From the NCBI RefSeq assembly GCF_004208635.1, contig NZ_CP035806.1, positions 1,426,001 through 1,490,000 of the forward strand: a stretch of DNA of 64,000 nt. Reading direction: 5' to 3'. Both the position numbers and the translations under genes were made by a program. The stretch's first letter is position 1, and every line of letters starts with the position of its first letter. The notes under the pieces were generated by a model. That model saw only the letters and a program-made list of their open reading frames with translations, was not told where the DNA came from and made no database searches. Positions 36,333-45,683 of the stretch are shown here, in pieces. The DNA comes from Leucobacter triazinivorans. GTDB taxonomy: Bacteria; Actinomycetota; Actinomycetes; Actinomycetales; Microbacteriaceae.

Positions 36333-37982
36333 GTGAGCGGATCGGGACGGCTGCGGGGCCTGCGGTGGCTGGGCCCTGCCGCGGTGCTCGGGATCGCCGC
36401 CATCCTGCGGTTCTGGGCGCTCTCCCGCCCCGACACCCTGGTCTTCGACGAGCTGTACTACGTGCGCGATGCCATCAGTCAGGTGGCCCATGGGTTCCCC
36501 ACGGTCTGGCCCGACGCCGATCCCGACATGAGCGGCTCTCGCGCGACGGGCTTCACCGATGCCCCCGCCAACGCGGTCCATCCGCCCCTCGGCAAGTGGC
36601 TGATCGGGCTCGGGGTGCTGCTCTTCGGGCCGGGCAGCGGATGGGGATGGCGCAGCGCGGTCGCCCTCGCCGGGGTGGCGACGGTGGCCGTGGTGATGCG
36701 ACTCGGCTGGCTGCTGTCGCGCAGCCTCGCCATCGCGTGCGTCGCCGGGCTGCTGCTGGCCGTCGACGGCGTGCACGTGGTGCTGACCAGGGTCGGGCTG
36801 CTCGACGGGCTACTCACCCTGTTCGTCGCGCTGGGCGCACTGTTCGTGTGGCGCGACGGTGAGCGCACGATCGGGCGCGGGATCGCCTGGAGACGCATCG
36901 TCTGGCAGCGGCCCTGGCTGCTCGCGGCGGGCGCCGCCTTCGGGGCGGCCGCCGCGATCAAGTGGTCGGGCCTGTACCCGCTCGCGTTCTTCCTCGTCTA
37001 CGCGACGGTGCGGGATCTGCTGGCCAGGCTGCGCGACGCCCGCGAGGAGGGACGCGCCCGCGATGGAGGGATCCCGGCCGACACGAGATCCGCGGAGCAC
37101 GCGGCGGGCAGCGGCGCGACACCCGGCGCGGGCAGCGGATCGGTCGTGACCCGTGCGACACGCGGCGCGGTCGTGACCCGTACGGCGCTCCAGGCGCTCG
37201 TCGCGGCGGCCATCGCGCTGCCCGCCGCCGGGCTCGTGTATCTGGCGAGCTGGGCGGGGTGGATCGTGCAGCCGGGCGGCTGGGGACGCACGCCCGGAGT
37301 CCCCTGGCCGGTGGCGCTCGCGCGCTATCACGCCGGGATGCTCGACTGGCACAGCACGTTGAGCGCCCCGCACCCCTACCAGTCGCACCCGCTGACCTGG
37401 CCGCTCGCGCTGGTGCCGACCGCGATGTACGAATCGCACTGGAGCGACGGGTGCCCGTGGGCGGCGTGCGTCGCCGCGATCTCCCCGCTGCCGAACCCGC
37501 TCGTGACCTGGGGCGGGGCGGTCGCTCTGCTGGTGCTCGCCGTGATCGCGATCCGGCGCCTCGTGCACGCACGGGACCCGGGTCGGCACGCGGGACCGGC
37601 GCGAACGGTCCCGGATCCGCTCGTGGTCGCGGCAGCGTTCGTCGTCACCGGCTACCTCTCGGGCTGGCTGCCCTGGGTGCTCACGTTCTCGCGCTCGGCC
37701 GTGTTCCAGTTCTACGCCGTCGTGCTCACCCCGTTCTCGGCGCTCGCACTCGCACTGCTGCTCGGCCTGCTCAGCGGCATCCCTCTGCGCGCCGCCTGGG
37801 GCGCGCGCAGCGGCGCGCGGCCCGCGGCCGGTGCCGAGGAGCTCGCCGGAAGAAGGGTCGCCGTCGCCATCTTCCTCGCAGCCGCCGTCGTGCTCGCGGC
37901 GCTCTTCTTCCCGGTGTGGTCGGGGATGCCCGTGGCCGAGTGGTTCTGGCGCGCTCACCTGTGGCTGCCGGGCTGGGGATGA
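36333..37982 (+). CDS. pmt: Protein O-mannosyltransferase
   Basis: 549 residues, GT39 family polytopic enzyme. The catalytic loop after TM1 has the Asp-Glu pair in LVFDELYYVRD; NAVHPPLGKWLIGLG, a lumenal/extracytoplasmic region and the C-terminal PMT_4TMC part (YESHWSDGCPWA, GWLPWVLTFSRSAVFQFYAVVLTPF) follow. Transfers mannose from polyprenyl-phosphate-mannose to secreted proteins during Sec export. A Gly/Ala-rich cytoplasmic loop (about 235-290) is longer than usual. Not obviously in an operon. Confidence 0.92.
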   Translation: MSGSGRLRGLRWLGPAAVLGIAAILRFWALSRPDTLVFDELYYVRDAISQVAHGFPTVWPDADPDMSGSRATGFTDAPANAVHPPLGKWLIGLGVLLFGPGSGWGWRSAVALAGVATVAVVMRLGWLLSRSLAIACVAGLLLAVDGVHVVLTRVGLLDGLLTLFVALGALFVWRDGERTIGRGIAWRRIVWQRPWLLAAGAAFGAAAAIKWSGLYPLAFFLVYATVRDLLARLRDAREEGRARDGGIPADTRSAEHAAGSGATPGAGSGSVVTRATRGAVVTRTALQALVAAAIALPAAGLVYLASWAGWIVQPGGWGRTPGVPWPVALARYHAGMLDWHSTLSAPHPYQSHPLTWPLALVPTAMYESHWSDGCPWAACVAAISPLPNPLVTWGGAVALLVLAVIAIRRLVHARDPGRHAGPARTVPDPLVVAAAFVVTGYLSGWLPWVLTFSRSAVFQFYAVVLTPFSALALALLLGLLSGIPLRAAWGARSGARPAAGAEELAGRRVAVAIFLAAAVVLAALFFPVWSGMPVAEWFWRAHLWLPGWG

Positions 37983-38093
37983 GGATCGCAACCGCACCGA
38001 GGATCAGCGCAGCACCGCGCATCGCAGCCGCACCGAGGGTCTGCGCAGCACCGCGGTTCAGCGCAGCACCGTAGCTCCCAGCAGCGCCGCGGT
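37983..38093. repeat. Degenerate short repeats after pmt
   Basis: This 111-bp gap between pmt and the convergent response regulator consists of imperfect copies of CGCAGCACCGC- and CCGCGGTTCAG-type words (for example CGCGGTTCAG at two positions). No coding content is apparent. Confidence 0.5.
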
Positions 38094-38774
38094 TCAGAGC
38101 AGCCGGCGCTGCAGCGCCCACGCGGTGAGCTCGTGGCGGTTGGAGAGCTGCAGCTTGCGCAGCACATTCGAGACGTGGGTCTCGACCGTCTTGATCGAGA
38201 GGAAGAGCTCGGCCGCGACCTCCTTGTAGGCGTAGCCGCGTGCGATCATGCGCATCACCTCCTGCTCGCGCGCCGAGAGGCGGTCGAGTTCGTCGTCGGC
38301 GGCGGCGATCTCCCCCACGCCCGCCCCGAAGGCGTCGAGCACGAAGCCGGCGAGGCGGGGCGAGAACACGGCGTCGCCGTCGCGAACGCGCACGGCTGCG
38401 GCGGTGACCTCCGCGCCCGATGCGGTCTTGGTGAGGTAGCCGCGCGCACCCGCGCGGATCACGCTGACCACATCGTCGGCCGCGTCCGACACGCTCAGCG
38501 CGAGAAACCGTGTGCCCCGAACCGCCGCCACCGCCGCCAGACGCCGCAGCACCTCGGCGCCACCGCCTCCCGCCCCGCCCGGCAGGTGCACGTCGAGCAG
38601 CACCACGTCGGGTGCGGTGGTCGCGATGCACTCCACCGCCTCGTCGACCCCGGCCGCCTCGCCCACCACTTCGAGCTCGGCACCCAGCTCGGCCCGGAGT
38701 CCGGTGCGGAAGATCTGGTGGTCGTCGACGATCACCACGCGGATCGACGCCGCGTCGTCTGTTCCCGGGGTCAT
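38094..38774 (-). CDS. LuxR-type response regulator of the PspC kinase
   Basis: 226 residues. Receiver domain with VVIVDDHQIFRTGLRAELG, phospho-Asp in VVLLDVHLPGG and Lys in YLTKTAS. LuxR-type HTH at the C-terminus (LSAREQEVMRMIARGYAYKEVAAELFLSIKTVETHVSNVLRKLQLSNRHEL). Its ATG overlaps the kinase TGA. Close to actinobacterial envelope-stress regulators that control PspC proteins. Confidence 0.9.
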   Translation of the reverse strand: MTPGTDDAASIRVVIVDDHQIFRTGLRAELGAELEVVGEAAGVDEAVECIATTAPDVVLLDVHLPGGAGGGGAEVLRRLAAVAAVRGTRFLALSVSDAADDVVSVIRAGARGYLTKTASGAEVTAAAVRVRDGDAVFSPRLAGFVLDAFGAGVGEIAAADDELDRLSAREQEVMRMIARGYAYKEVAAELFLSIKTVETHVSNVLRKLQLSNRHELTAWALQRRLL

Positions 38775-40150
38775 TGCTCCTCCTCAGGGTCCGTTCCGCT
38801 CGTGCGCGGGATCGCCAGTCGCACCGAAGTGCCCGATCCACCGGGGCCGGGCACGATCGCCGCCGTGCCGCCGGCGCGCTCCATGCGCCCGAGAATCGAT
38901 TCCCGCACGCCCATGCGCCCCTCGGGCAGCGCGTCGACGTCGACCCCCGGCCCCCGATCGGTCACGTCGACCGTGATGCGCTCCCCCGATGCCTCCAGAT
39001 AGACGGTGACCTCGCCTTCCGCGTGCCGAGCCGCATTGAGCATCGCCTCCCGAGCCGCCGCGACGATGGCGTCCGGCGCGACCAGGCCGGCGCCTGCGCC
39101 CACCGCCACGATCTCGAAGCGCACCGGATACCGCGCTTCGAGCTCCTGGGCGTGCGCACGCAGTTCGGCCTCGACTGCCGCACGCGGGGCGCCGGTCCCA
39201 CCGTCGGCGCCCCGGAACAGCCACTCCCGCAGCTCTCGTTCCTGCCCGCGCGCGATCCTCGCGATCTCGCTGCCGGGCTCCGAGCGCTGCTGGATCAGGG
39301 CGAGGGTCTGCAGCACCGAGTCGTGCAGATGCGCCGCGATCTCGGCCCGCTCTGCCTCGCGCGCCCGCGCCGCGCGCTCGGCCATGAGCTCTCGATTGAT
39401 GCGCAGCACCCACGGTGCCACGGCGAGCGAGACCCCGGCGAGCACGGAGACGGCCGCCGCAATGACGGTCCACGCGCTGGGCTCGCGGGAGGTCAGGAAG
39501 AACATGAGCACACCGACCGCCACGAGCGCGAGCGCTCCGAGCACGCGGGGCAACTGGGTGCGATCCGGGCGATCTCGATCCGCGATCTGCCACCAGGTGA
39601 GGCCCACGCCGACCAGCACCGCGAGCGCGGGCAGCATCACCTCGAGCTCGAGCCGCACACCGAGCCGCTCGAGCACCAGTCCCGCGCCCGCGACCAGGAG
39701 ACCGGCGCCGAGGAGCAGCTCGGCGATGGGCCATCGGCGCACAGCGCTCTCCGCCGCGGCATCGACGGCACCGACTGCACTCGCCGCGGCAGAGCCCGCG
39801 TCGGATGCCGTTCCGGCTGCGGCGCCCGAGCGCGCTGTGCCTGCGGCGCCCGGAACGGCATCCGCGACCGAACGGGCGGGCGCTGCCGCGGGAACGACGG
39901 CTCCGGATCCCCCGCCCGCAGGGCGCGTGAGCGCGCGCCTGAGCGGCAGCACCCCCTCGGTCTCGCCCGAGCGGGGGACCGTGCCCCACAGCCAGAGGTA
40001 GAGCAGCGCGCCGAAGCCCCCGAGCAGCGCGAGCGCGATCATCGCACCGCGCACCGGCACGACGGGCATTCCGAGATGCTGCGCCAGCCCCGCGCACACC
40101 CCGGCGATCACGCGGTCGTCGCGCGAGCGGCTGAGGGGCGGTCGGTCCAT
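38771..40150 (-). CDS. PspC-domain sensor histidine kinase
   Basis: 459 residues. An N-terminal PspC domain (RSRDDRVIAGVCAGLAQHLGMPVVPVRGAMIALALLGGFGALLYLWLW) is followed by an Ala/Pro-rich linker, about four transmembrane helices (170-280), a DHp helix with His (AEIAAHLHDSVLQTLALIQQR) and an HATPase_c domain (EAMLNAARHAEG, DRGPGVDVDALPEGRMGVRESI). Likely senses envelope stress. Divergent from a PspC/LiaF-like gene over 113 bp. TTGGAT ends 6 nt before the ATG at 40150. Confidence 0.88.
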   Translation of the reverse strand: MDRPPLSRSRDDRVIAGVCAGLAQHLGMPVVPVRGAMIALALLGGFGALLYLWLWGTVPRSGETEGVLPLRRALTRPAGGGSGAVVPAAAPARSVADAVPGAAGTARSGAAAGTASDAGSAAASAVGAVDAAAESAVRRWPIAELLLGAGLLVAGAGLVLERLGVRLELEVMLPALAVLVGVGLTWWQIADRDRPDRTQLPRVLGALALVAVGVLMFFLTSREPSAWTVIAAAVSVLAGVSLAVAPWVLRINRELMAERAARAREAERAEIAAHLHDSVLQTLALIQQRSEPGSEIARIARGQERELREWLFRGADGGTGAPRAAVEAELRAHAQELEARYPVRFEIVAVGAGAGLVAPDAIVAAAREAMLNAARHAEGEVTVYLEASGERITVDVTDRGPGVDVDALPEGRMGVRESILGRMERAGGTAAIVPGPGGSGTSVRLAIPRTSGTDPEEEQ

Positions 40151-40156
40151 GCTCCC

Positions 40157-40162
40157 ATCCAA
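40157..40162 (-). promoter_or_regulatory. -10 element of the PspC kinase gene
   Basis: TTGGAT on the minus strand, 6 nt before the ATG at 40150; leaderless geometry. Confidence 0.4.
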
Positions 40163-40251
40163 GCACCAACCCCCGACACCCGGGGGTCTCACGGCCGAGG
40201 TTCAGGGATCGATCAGGGTGAACCCCGATGGTGCGCTTCGGCCGGTGCGGG

Positions 40252-40257
40252 CAGACT
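40252..40257 (+). promoter_or_regulatory. -10 element of the PspC/LiaF-like gene
   Basis: CAGACT, 6 nt before the ATG at 40264; leaderless geometry. Confidence 0.4.
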
Positions 40258-40263
40258 CGGAGC

Positions 40264-42069
40264 ATGACATCATCACCCGACTCCGAACCGTCAGGCCCGG
40301 GCCCCGACCGCCCGCAGTCCGGCGGATCCTTCTACGGCTGGCTGCGCGGCATCGGCATCGTGCGCGGCTCCGATCGCTGGTTCGCCGGCGTCGCAGGCGG
40401 GATTGCCGCGAAGGCGGGCATCGATCCCCTCATCGTGCGCGGGGTGTTCGTCGTGCTCGCGCTGCTCGGCGGCCCCGGCCTGCTCATCTACCTCGCCGGA
40501 TGGCTGCTGCTGCCCGACGCGCAGGGGCGCATCCACACGGAGGACATCTTTCGCGGGCGTGCCGAGACCTGGGTGCTCGTCACGGCGATCGTGCTCGCCT
40601 CGCTGCTCATCGTCCCCGCGCTCTTCGGCTTCGCGGTGAGCGGTGTGCCGCTGCTCGGAGCGCCGAGCTTCTGGGGCTGGGATCTCTGGGCCTCGATGGG
40701 CATTCCGGAGTGGCTGACACGCACGATCGCGTGGCTGTTCTGGATCGCGATCCTCGTGCTCGGCATCATCTGGCTGCGCAGCGCGGTGCTGCGGCGCGGC
40801 CGCGAGCAGAGCGAACGCGGCACGCACGAGTCCTCGGCCGCCACGGGATCCCCCGAGGCGGCCTCCCCCGCCTCGGCCGCAGCCGGTCCCGTGTTCGCCG
40901 AGACCGCCGACGGTCCCGCGCAGACGACCGGGACCGCATCCGGGCGCGGCGCCGGGGAATCGACGGATCCCGGTTCGGCCGGTTCAGCCGGTTCAGCTGG
41001 TTCGTTCGACGATGATCCGCCCGCGTTCGACGATCGTCCGCGCTCGTTCTCCGAACGCACCGACGAGTTCGCCAACCGCACCGCCGAGTGGGGGCAGCGC
41101 GTGGGCGAGCAGGCGAACCGCTGGAGCGCAGACGTGGGGCGCCAGGCCGACGAGTGGAGCGCACGCTACGCCGAGCATCACGACGCGCACCGTCTCGGCG
41201 CCGGGCAGACCATCCTCACGCTCGCACTCGCGCTGCTCGCCGGCGGCCTCACCGGATTCTGGGTGCTCGGTCTCGACGCGATGCCGGCGGTGGCGAGTGT
41301 CGCACCGGCGCCGCTCGTCGCGGCGCTGATCGCCGCCCTGGCGGTGCTCGCCCTCTCGCTCATCGTGGCAGGGGTGCGCGGGCGGTACACCGGCTGGGTC
41401 GGCTTCCTCTCCGCCTGCGGGGTGCTGGCGCTGCTCGTCACCGCGGTGCTGCCCTGGGGAACGCGCTTCCAGCCCTTCGGCACCATGCTCGTGGACGGGC
41501 TGAGCGCCCCGGGGGCGGTCATCATCGCGGGCAACGCGAAGGTCGACCTGCGCTCGCTCGACGATACTCCGGATGAGCAGGGCGAACTCGCCATCTGGCA
41601 GCTCGCCGGCAATACGACGGTGACGCTGCCCGAGTCGCACCCGACCGCCGTGCGGGTACGCGTGCTCGCGGGCAACATCAGCGAACGGGGAACGGAGCGG
41701 GACGGAATGCGTCTGTCCGGGCCGTTCCTGCGCACGGACACCGGGGTGGCCCTCACGGGAACCGGCGACGCCTTCGCCGACGAATCGGTGGCGCGGGTGA
41801 CCGTCTACCTGCTCGCGGGGAACGTGCGGATCGAGGGCTCGACCGCCGATATGTCGCGGGAGCGACTCACAGACGAGGAGCGGGAGCGCTCCGCGCAGGA
41901 GGAGCTCTCGAACCGCGAACGGGTCGAGCGCCTCGAAGAGGAACTGGGGCGCGTCGAGTGGCAACTCGACGAGCCGGGGCTGGACCTCGAGGATCGCACC
42001 GCGCTCCGGGCAGAGCGAGACGACCTCCGCGATGCACTCAACGAACTCGAAGAGGAGATGGCCCGATGA
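40264..42069 (+). CDS. PspC-domain, LiaF-like membrane protein
   Basis: 601 residues. N-terminal PspC domain (about 30-80: SDRWFAGVAGGIAAKAGIDPLIVRGVFVVLALLGGPGLLIYLAGWLLLP). Further TM helices near 105-180 and 320-400 flank a long Ser/Gly/Ala and Asp/Arg-rich segment. A beta-rich domain with repeated AGN turns (IIAGNAKVDLRSL, WQLAGNTTVTLP, VLAGNISERG, LLAGNVRIEG) resembles LiaF-type sensors. A charged coiled coil ends the protein (ERERSAQEELSNRERVERLEEELGRVEWQL). Probably a target and modulator of the divergent PspC kinase system. Confidence 0.82.
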   Translation: MTSSPDSEPSGPGPDRPQSGGSFYGWLRGIGIVRGSDRWFAGVAGGIAAKAGIDPLIVRGVFVVLALLGGPGLLIYLAGWLLLPDAQGRIHTEDIFRGRAETWVLVTAIVLASLLIVPALFGFAVSGVPLLGAPSFWGWDLWASMGIPEWLTRTIAWLFWIAILVLGIIWLRSAVLRRGREQSERGTHESSAATGSPEAASPASAAAGPVFAETADGPAQTTGTASGRGAGESTDPGSAGSAGSAGSFDDDPPAFDDRPRSFSERTDEFANRTAEWGQRVGEQANRWSADVGRQADEWSARYAEHHDAHRLGAGQTILTLALALLAGGLTGFWVLGLDAMPAVASVAPAPLVAALIAALAVLALSLIVAGVRGRYTGWVGFLSACGVLALLVTAVLPWGTRFQPFGTMLVDGLSAPGAVIIAGNAKVDLRSLDDTPDEQGELAIWQLAGNTTVTLPESHPTAVRVRVLAGNISERGTERDGMRLSGPFLRTDTGVALTGTGDAFADESVARVTVYLLAGNVRIEGSTADMSRERLTDEERERSAQEELSNRERVERLEEELGRVEWQLDEPGLDLEDRTALRAERDDLRDALNELEEEMAR

Positions 42070-42371
42070 CCACCGAACCCCGCGCAGAGGACCCGCGGCC
42101 GGAGCCGGTCCAGCCGCAGCAGCAGACGCACGCCGCACCGCACCGGGACCCGGCCGACGTGCCCGGTGCGCGCGGGTCGAACCGCACCGGGCCCCGCACC
42201 GGCCCCATCGTGTGGGGTGCGCTGATCCTCGCCTTCTGCGGCTACGCGACCCAGCGGGCGTTCAGCCCCGGCGGCATCGACACCGCCTGGTGGATCACCG
42301 CAACGGTGATCGGCCTCGGCGTGCTGCTGCTCGCGGTCGGGATCGCCGTCGCGGTCCGCAATCGCCGCTGA
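42066..42371 (+). CDS. Small two-helix membrane protein coupled to the PspC protein
   Basis: 101 residues: a Pro/Gln/Arg-rich N-terminus, then two transmembrane helices (PIVWGALILAFCGYATQRAF; WWITATVIGLGVLLLAVGIAVAV) and a short basic end. The ATG overlaps the TGA of the PspC gene. Family not recognised; probably part of the same envelope module. Confidence 0.75.
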   Translation: MTTEPRAEDPRPEPVQPQQQTHAAPHRDPADVPGARGSNRTGPRTGPIVWGALILAFCGYATQRAFSPGGIDTAWWITATVIGLGVLLLAVGIAVAVRNRR

Positions 42372-42409
42372 AGGCTGTCTCGCCGCGAGCCGCACCGCGG
42401 CGCCGGCGA

Positions 42410-42455
42410 GCGCGCGATGCGCCCCGTGAGCACGCAACCGAGGGGCATCGCGCGC
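42410..42455. terminator. Bidirectional terminator between the PspC operon and pdtaS
   Basis: Arms 42410-42425 and 42442-42455 pair over 14 bp with a 2-nt bulge (GCGCGCGATG..CCCC). It lies in the 85-bp gap between convergent genes. Confidence 0.55.
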
Positions 42456-42456
42456 G

Positions 42457-43968
42457 TCAGACCTGCACGCTCGGCATCTCGCGCGTCTGGGCCGAGATCC
42501 AGTGCAGCGGCACCTGGATCGCCACCCGGGTACCGCCCCGCGCGTCGGGCCCCCAGGTGATGCTGCCGCCCAGCTCGCCCTCGACGAGCGTGCGCACGAT
42601 CTGAGTGCCCAGCCCGTCGCCCACTGTGCCGCCCGGCAGACCCGTTCCCGTGTCGATGACCTCGACCCCGAGGCGCTCGTCGCTGCGCTCGGCCCTGATG
42701 AAGACCTCGCCCTCGCCCCCCGCGAGCCCGTGCTCCACGGCGTTCGTGACGATCTCGGTGAGGGCGAGCGCGAGCGGCGTGGCGTACTCCGAGGGCAGCT
42801 CGCCGAACTTGCCCTCCTTGTGCGGATGCACCGTGGTGTTGTGCAGACTCGCGACCTCGGCGGCCAGGCCGAGCACACGGTCGAAGACCACGTCGAAGTC
42901 GACGATCTGCGAGAGTCCGGTCGAAAGCGTATCGTGCACCACGGCGATCGCGGCGACGCGGCGCATGGCCTGGCCGAGCACCTGCTTGGCCTCCTCGCTG
43001 CGTGCGCGGCGCGCCTGCACCCGCAGCAGCGAGGCCACGGTCTGCAGATTATTCTTCACCCGGTGGTGGATCTCGCGAATCGTCGCATCCTTGGTGATGA
43101 GCTCCTGCGCCTGCTGCCGCAGCTCGCTGACGTCGCGCGTCAGCACGATACCCCCGACCCGGGCCCCGTCGCGGATGACCGGAATCGACCGCAGGGTCAC
43201 GGTGTGGCCGCGCGCCGTGATCTCGAGCCGCTTCGCCACCTTGCCCTGTGCGATCAGCGGCAGCGACTCGTTGGTGTCGAACTGCCCCTTCACGATCTCT
43301 GCGATGACCTCGGCGAAGTTCTCGCCCTCGATCTCATCGCGGTACCCCAGCGTGGTGAAGGTCGTCTGGGTGTTGGGGCTCGCGAACGTGGCGATGCCCT
43401 CGAGGTTCACGCGCACCAGCCCGTCCGACGCGCGCGGCGCCCCCTGCTCACCGCCGCGCGAGCTGCTGGGAGAGGGGAAGAGCCCGTTCTGGATCATCGC
43501 GAAGAGGTCGTCGGAGACCTCCCGGAACGCCGCGCCGATCCGCGACGCCTTCTGCGTGTCGGCCACGCTCGTGTGCACCGTTGCAACCGCGAACGGCCCG
43601 TGCACCGTGCCCTGCTCGTCCTGGCGACTCACCGAATATGCCGCGAGGCGCATGGGGTTCTCTTCGTACCACGCGGGCGAGGTCGAGGCCACCGGCTTGC
43701 CGGTCTCCATCGCCTCGTCCACGAGACCCCGCCAGTCCGGGCGCAGGAAGTCGCCGATCACGTCCCGGTAGAAGAGCGTGACGGATCCGGCGGGTCGGCT
43801 GTGCGCCACCGCGAGGTAGCCGCCGTCCTCGGTCGGCACCCACAGCACGACATCGCTCAGCGCGAGATCGGCGAGCAGTTGCCAGTCGAGCGCGAGCAGT
43901 TCGAGCCACTCGATCTCTTCTTCGTCGAGGGTCGAGTACTTCATCGCAAGGTTCCGCAGAGTCGCCAC
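42457..43968 (-). CDS. pdtaS: PdtaS-type sensor histidine kinase
   Basis: 503 residues, soluble: N-terminal GAF domain (about 25-160), PAS domain (about 185-300, GLVRVNLEGIATFASPNTQTTFTTLGYR), HisKA_2 with His in REIHHRVKNNLQTVASLLRVQARR, and HATPase_c (EIVTNAVEHGLAGGEG, GDGLGTQIVRTLV). In mycobacteria PdtaS phosphorylates PdtaR, an ANTAR antiterminator; no pdtaR is in this window. GTG at 43968, TAGTCT 6 nt upstream: predicted leaderless. Confidence 0.92.
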   Translation of the reverse strand: MATLRNLAMKYSTLDEEEIEWLELLALDWQLLADLALSDVVLWVPTEDGGYLAVAHSRPAGSVTLFYRDVIGDFLRPDWRGLVDEAMETGKPVASTSPAWYEENPMRLAAYSVSRQDEQGTVHGPFAVATVHTSVADTQKASRIGAAFREVSDDLFAMIQNGLFPSPSSSRGGEQGAPRASDGLVRVNLEGIATFASPNTQTTFTTLGYRDEIEGENFAEVIAEIVKGQFDTNESLPLIAQGKVAKRLEITARGHTVTLRSIPVIRDGARVGGIVLTRDVSELRQQAQELITKDATIREIHHRVKNNLQTVASLLRVQARRARSEEAKQVLGQAMRRVAAIAVVHDTLSTGLSQIVDFDVVFDRVLGLAAEVASLHNTTVHPHKEGKFGELPSEYATPLALALTEIVTNAVEHGLAGGEGEVFIRAERSDERLGVEVIDTGTGLPGGTVGDGLGTQIVRTLVEGELGGSITWGPDARGGTRVAIQVPLHWISAQTREMPSVQV

Positions 43969-43974
43969 GATTCC

Positions 43975-43980
43975 AGACTA
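43975..43980 (-). promoter_or_regulatory. -10 element of pdtaS
   Basis: TAGTCT on the minus strand, 6 nt before the GTG at 43968; leaderless geometry. Confidence 0.5.
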
Positions 43981-44201
43981 GAGGATCCGCGTTCCGCGGA
44001 GCTGCGGACGACCGGTATCGGCCCCCGCCGTCGAGCCACTGGAACTGAACGCACAGGGCGCAGACGTCTCTTGACCCGCCATACGCCTCGGTTCCTATGC
44101 TGATGCTCCACACACCGCAGTTCATTGCCCCGGCCAATGCAGGGAATAGGAAACGCTCAGGGTTGGGGTCATTGCATCGGGGCCCACGACGAAGGACCAC
44201 C

Positions 44202-44675
44202 ATGCCCGCTGCTCTCCCGCGCTCCTCCCAGCACTTCCCGACCGCAGAGGCCCCGGGGCTCCCCCGTCTCCGAGCGGTCCCGCACCCCGACCGCTACCTC
44301 GACCGGGCCGCGTTCGACACGAGCACCGAAGCCGACGTTCCGGCCCCCTCGACGCTCACGATCCAGAAGCTCGCGCTCTACGCCTTCGAGGCGCTCGAGG
44401 GCTGCCGCTCGGTCGCGCAGCTCGGCGGGTGGATCACGCGCGAGGTCGCGACAGCGATTCAGGAGCGCCGCGCCGCGCGCACGGAGCGCCGCACGCTCTA
44501 CCGGGACGCCCGCCGCATCGTGGCGTGCCCCGGTCCGGCCCACATCGACCGCCCGCTGCCGCACATCGTCGAGGCCACCGTCGTGCTCTACGCCGAACCG
44601 CGCTCCCGCTCGGTCGCGCTGCGCCTGGAGCACAACGGCACCCGTTGGCGGGCCACCGACCTCACCGTGCTCTAG
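44202..44675 (+). CDS. Rv3235 family (DUF6459-like) protein
   Basis: 157 residues. After a disordered Pro-rich start, the conserved core reads LALYAFEALEGCRSVAQLGGWITREVATAIQERR, RRIVACPGPAHIDRPLPHIVEATVVLYAEPRSRSVALRLEHNGTRWRATDLTVL, the pattern of the Rv3235 family found near secA/pdtaS in actinobacteria. Function unknown. The ATG at 44202 has GAAGGA upstream. It ends 6 bp from the convergent rlmB stop. Confidence 0.75.
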   Translation: MPAALPRSSQHFPTAEAPGLPRLRAVPHPDRYLDRAAFDTSTEADVPAPSTLTIQKLALYAFEALEGCRSVAQLGGWITREVATAIQERRAARTERRTLYRDARRIVACPGPAHIDRPLPHIVEATVVLYAEPRSRSVALRLEHNGTRWRATDLTVL

Positions 44676-44681
44676 ACGCTT

Positions 44682-45683
44682 CTAGGCGGTTCGACCGGCG
44701 CGCAGCTTGGACACCTCGTACAGTGCGACGCTCGCGGCGATGCCGGCGTTCAGCGATTCCGTCGCCGAGGAGATCGGGATCGAGACCACCGCGTCGCAGT
44801 GCTCGGTCACGAGTCGCGAGAGCCCCTTGCCCTCGCTCCCCACGACGAGCAGGAGCGGACGGTCTGCGAGCTCGAGGCCGGGCAGCGACACCTCTCCGCC
44901 GCCGTCGAGACCGACGACGAAGACGCCCTGCTTCTTGAACTCCTTGATCGTCTGCGTGAGATTCGAGGCCATCGCCACCGGGATGCGCGCCGCCGCGCCG
45001 GCCGACGTCTTCCACGCCGCCGAGTTGAGGCCCGCAGATCGGCGCTGCGGCACGACCACGCCCTGTCCGCCGAACGCGGCCACGGAGCGGATGATCGCAC
45101 CGAGGTTGCGCGGATCGGTCACGCCGTCGAGCGCCACGAGGAGCGGCGTCTGGTCGCGATCCACGATCTCGTCGAGCAGTTCGAGCGGATGCGCGTACTC
45201 CATGGGCGGCACCTTGAGCACGACCCCCTGGTGCACGGAGTCGCGATCCGTCATCCGATCCATCTCGGGGCGCATCACCTCGAGCACCGGAACGTTGCGG
45301 TTGGTGGCGAGGCGCAGGATCTCGCGCATTCGGTCGTCCATCTCGACACGGGCCGCGATGTAGAGGGCAGTCGCGGGAATGTTGGCGCGCAGCGCCTCGA
45401 GCACGGCGTTGCGCCCCGTGACGAGCTCTGCGTCGTCCTTCTTCGAGCCCCCGCGTCCACCGCGATCCGGCCCTCGGCCCGAGCTCGCGGCGTGCCGTTG
45501 CTTGGCGGCCTCGTAGCGCTCGCGCGCCTTCTTCTCCTTGTACTTGGCGTGGTACTCGCGGTCCTCGGCCTTCGGTGTGGGCCCGCGCCCCTCGAGCGCC
45601 TGGCGCCCCTGGCCGCCGGACCCGACGGCCTTGCCGAGGCCCTTCTTCCGGACGGCGCCGGTGCGGTTCTTCTTATTGCTCAT
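44682..45683 (-). CDS. rlmB: 23S rRNA (guanosine-2'-O-)-methyltransferase RlmB
   Basis: 333 residues. A basic, disordered N-terminal extension of about 85 residues is followed by the substrate-binding domain ([24 protein letters not shown]) and a SPOUT methyltransferase domain with the knot motifs [37 protein letters not shown] and [21 protein letters not shown]. Methylates G2251 of 23S rRNA. The ATG overlaps the cysS TGA; cysS-rlmB is a classical actinobacterial pair. Confidence 0.94.
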   Translation of the reverse strand: MSNKKNRTGAVRKKGLGKAVGSGGQGRQALEGRGPTPKAEDREYHAKYKEKKARERYEAAKQRHAASSGRGPDRGGRGGSKKDDAELVTGRNAVLEALRANIPATALYIAARVEMDDRMREILRLATNRNVPVLEVMRPEMDRMTDRDSVHQGVVLKVPPMEYAHPLELLDEIVDRDQTPLLVALDGVTDPRNLGAIIRSVAAFGGQGVVVPQRRSAGLNSAAWKTSAGAAARIPVAMASNLTQTIKEFKKQGVFVVGLDGGGEVSLPGLELADRPLLLVVGSEGKGLSRLVTEHCDAVVSIPISSATESLNAGIAASVALYEVSKLRAGRTA

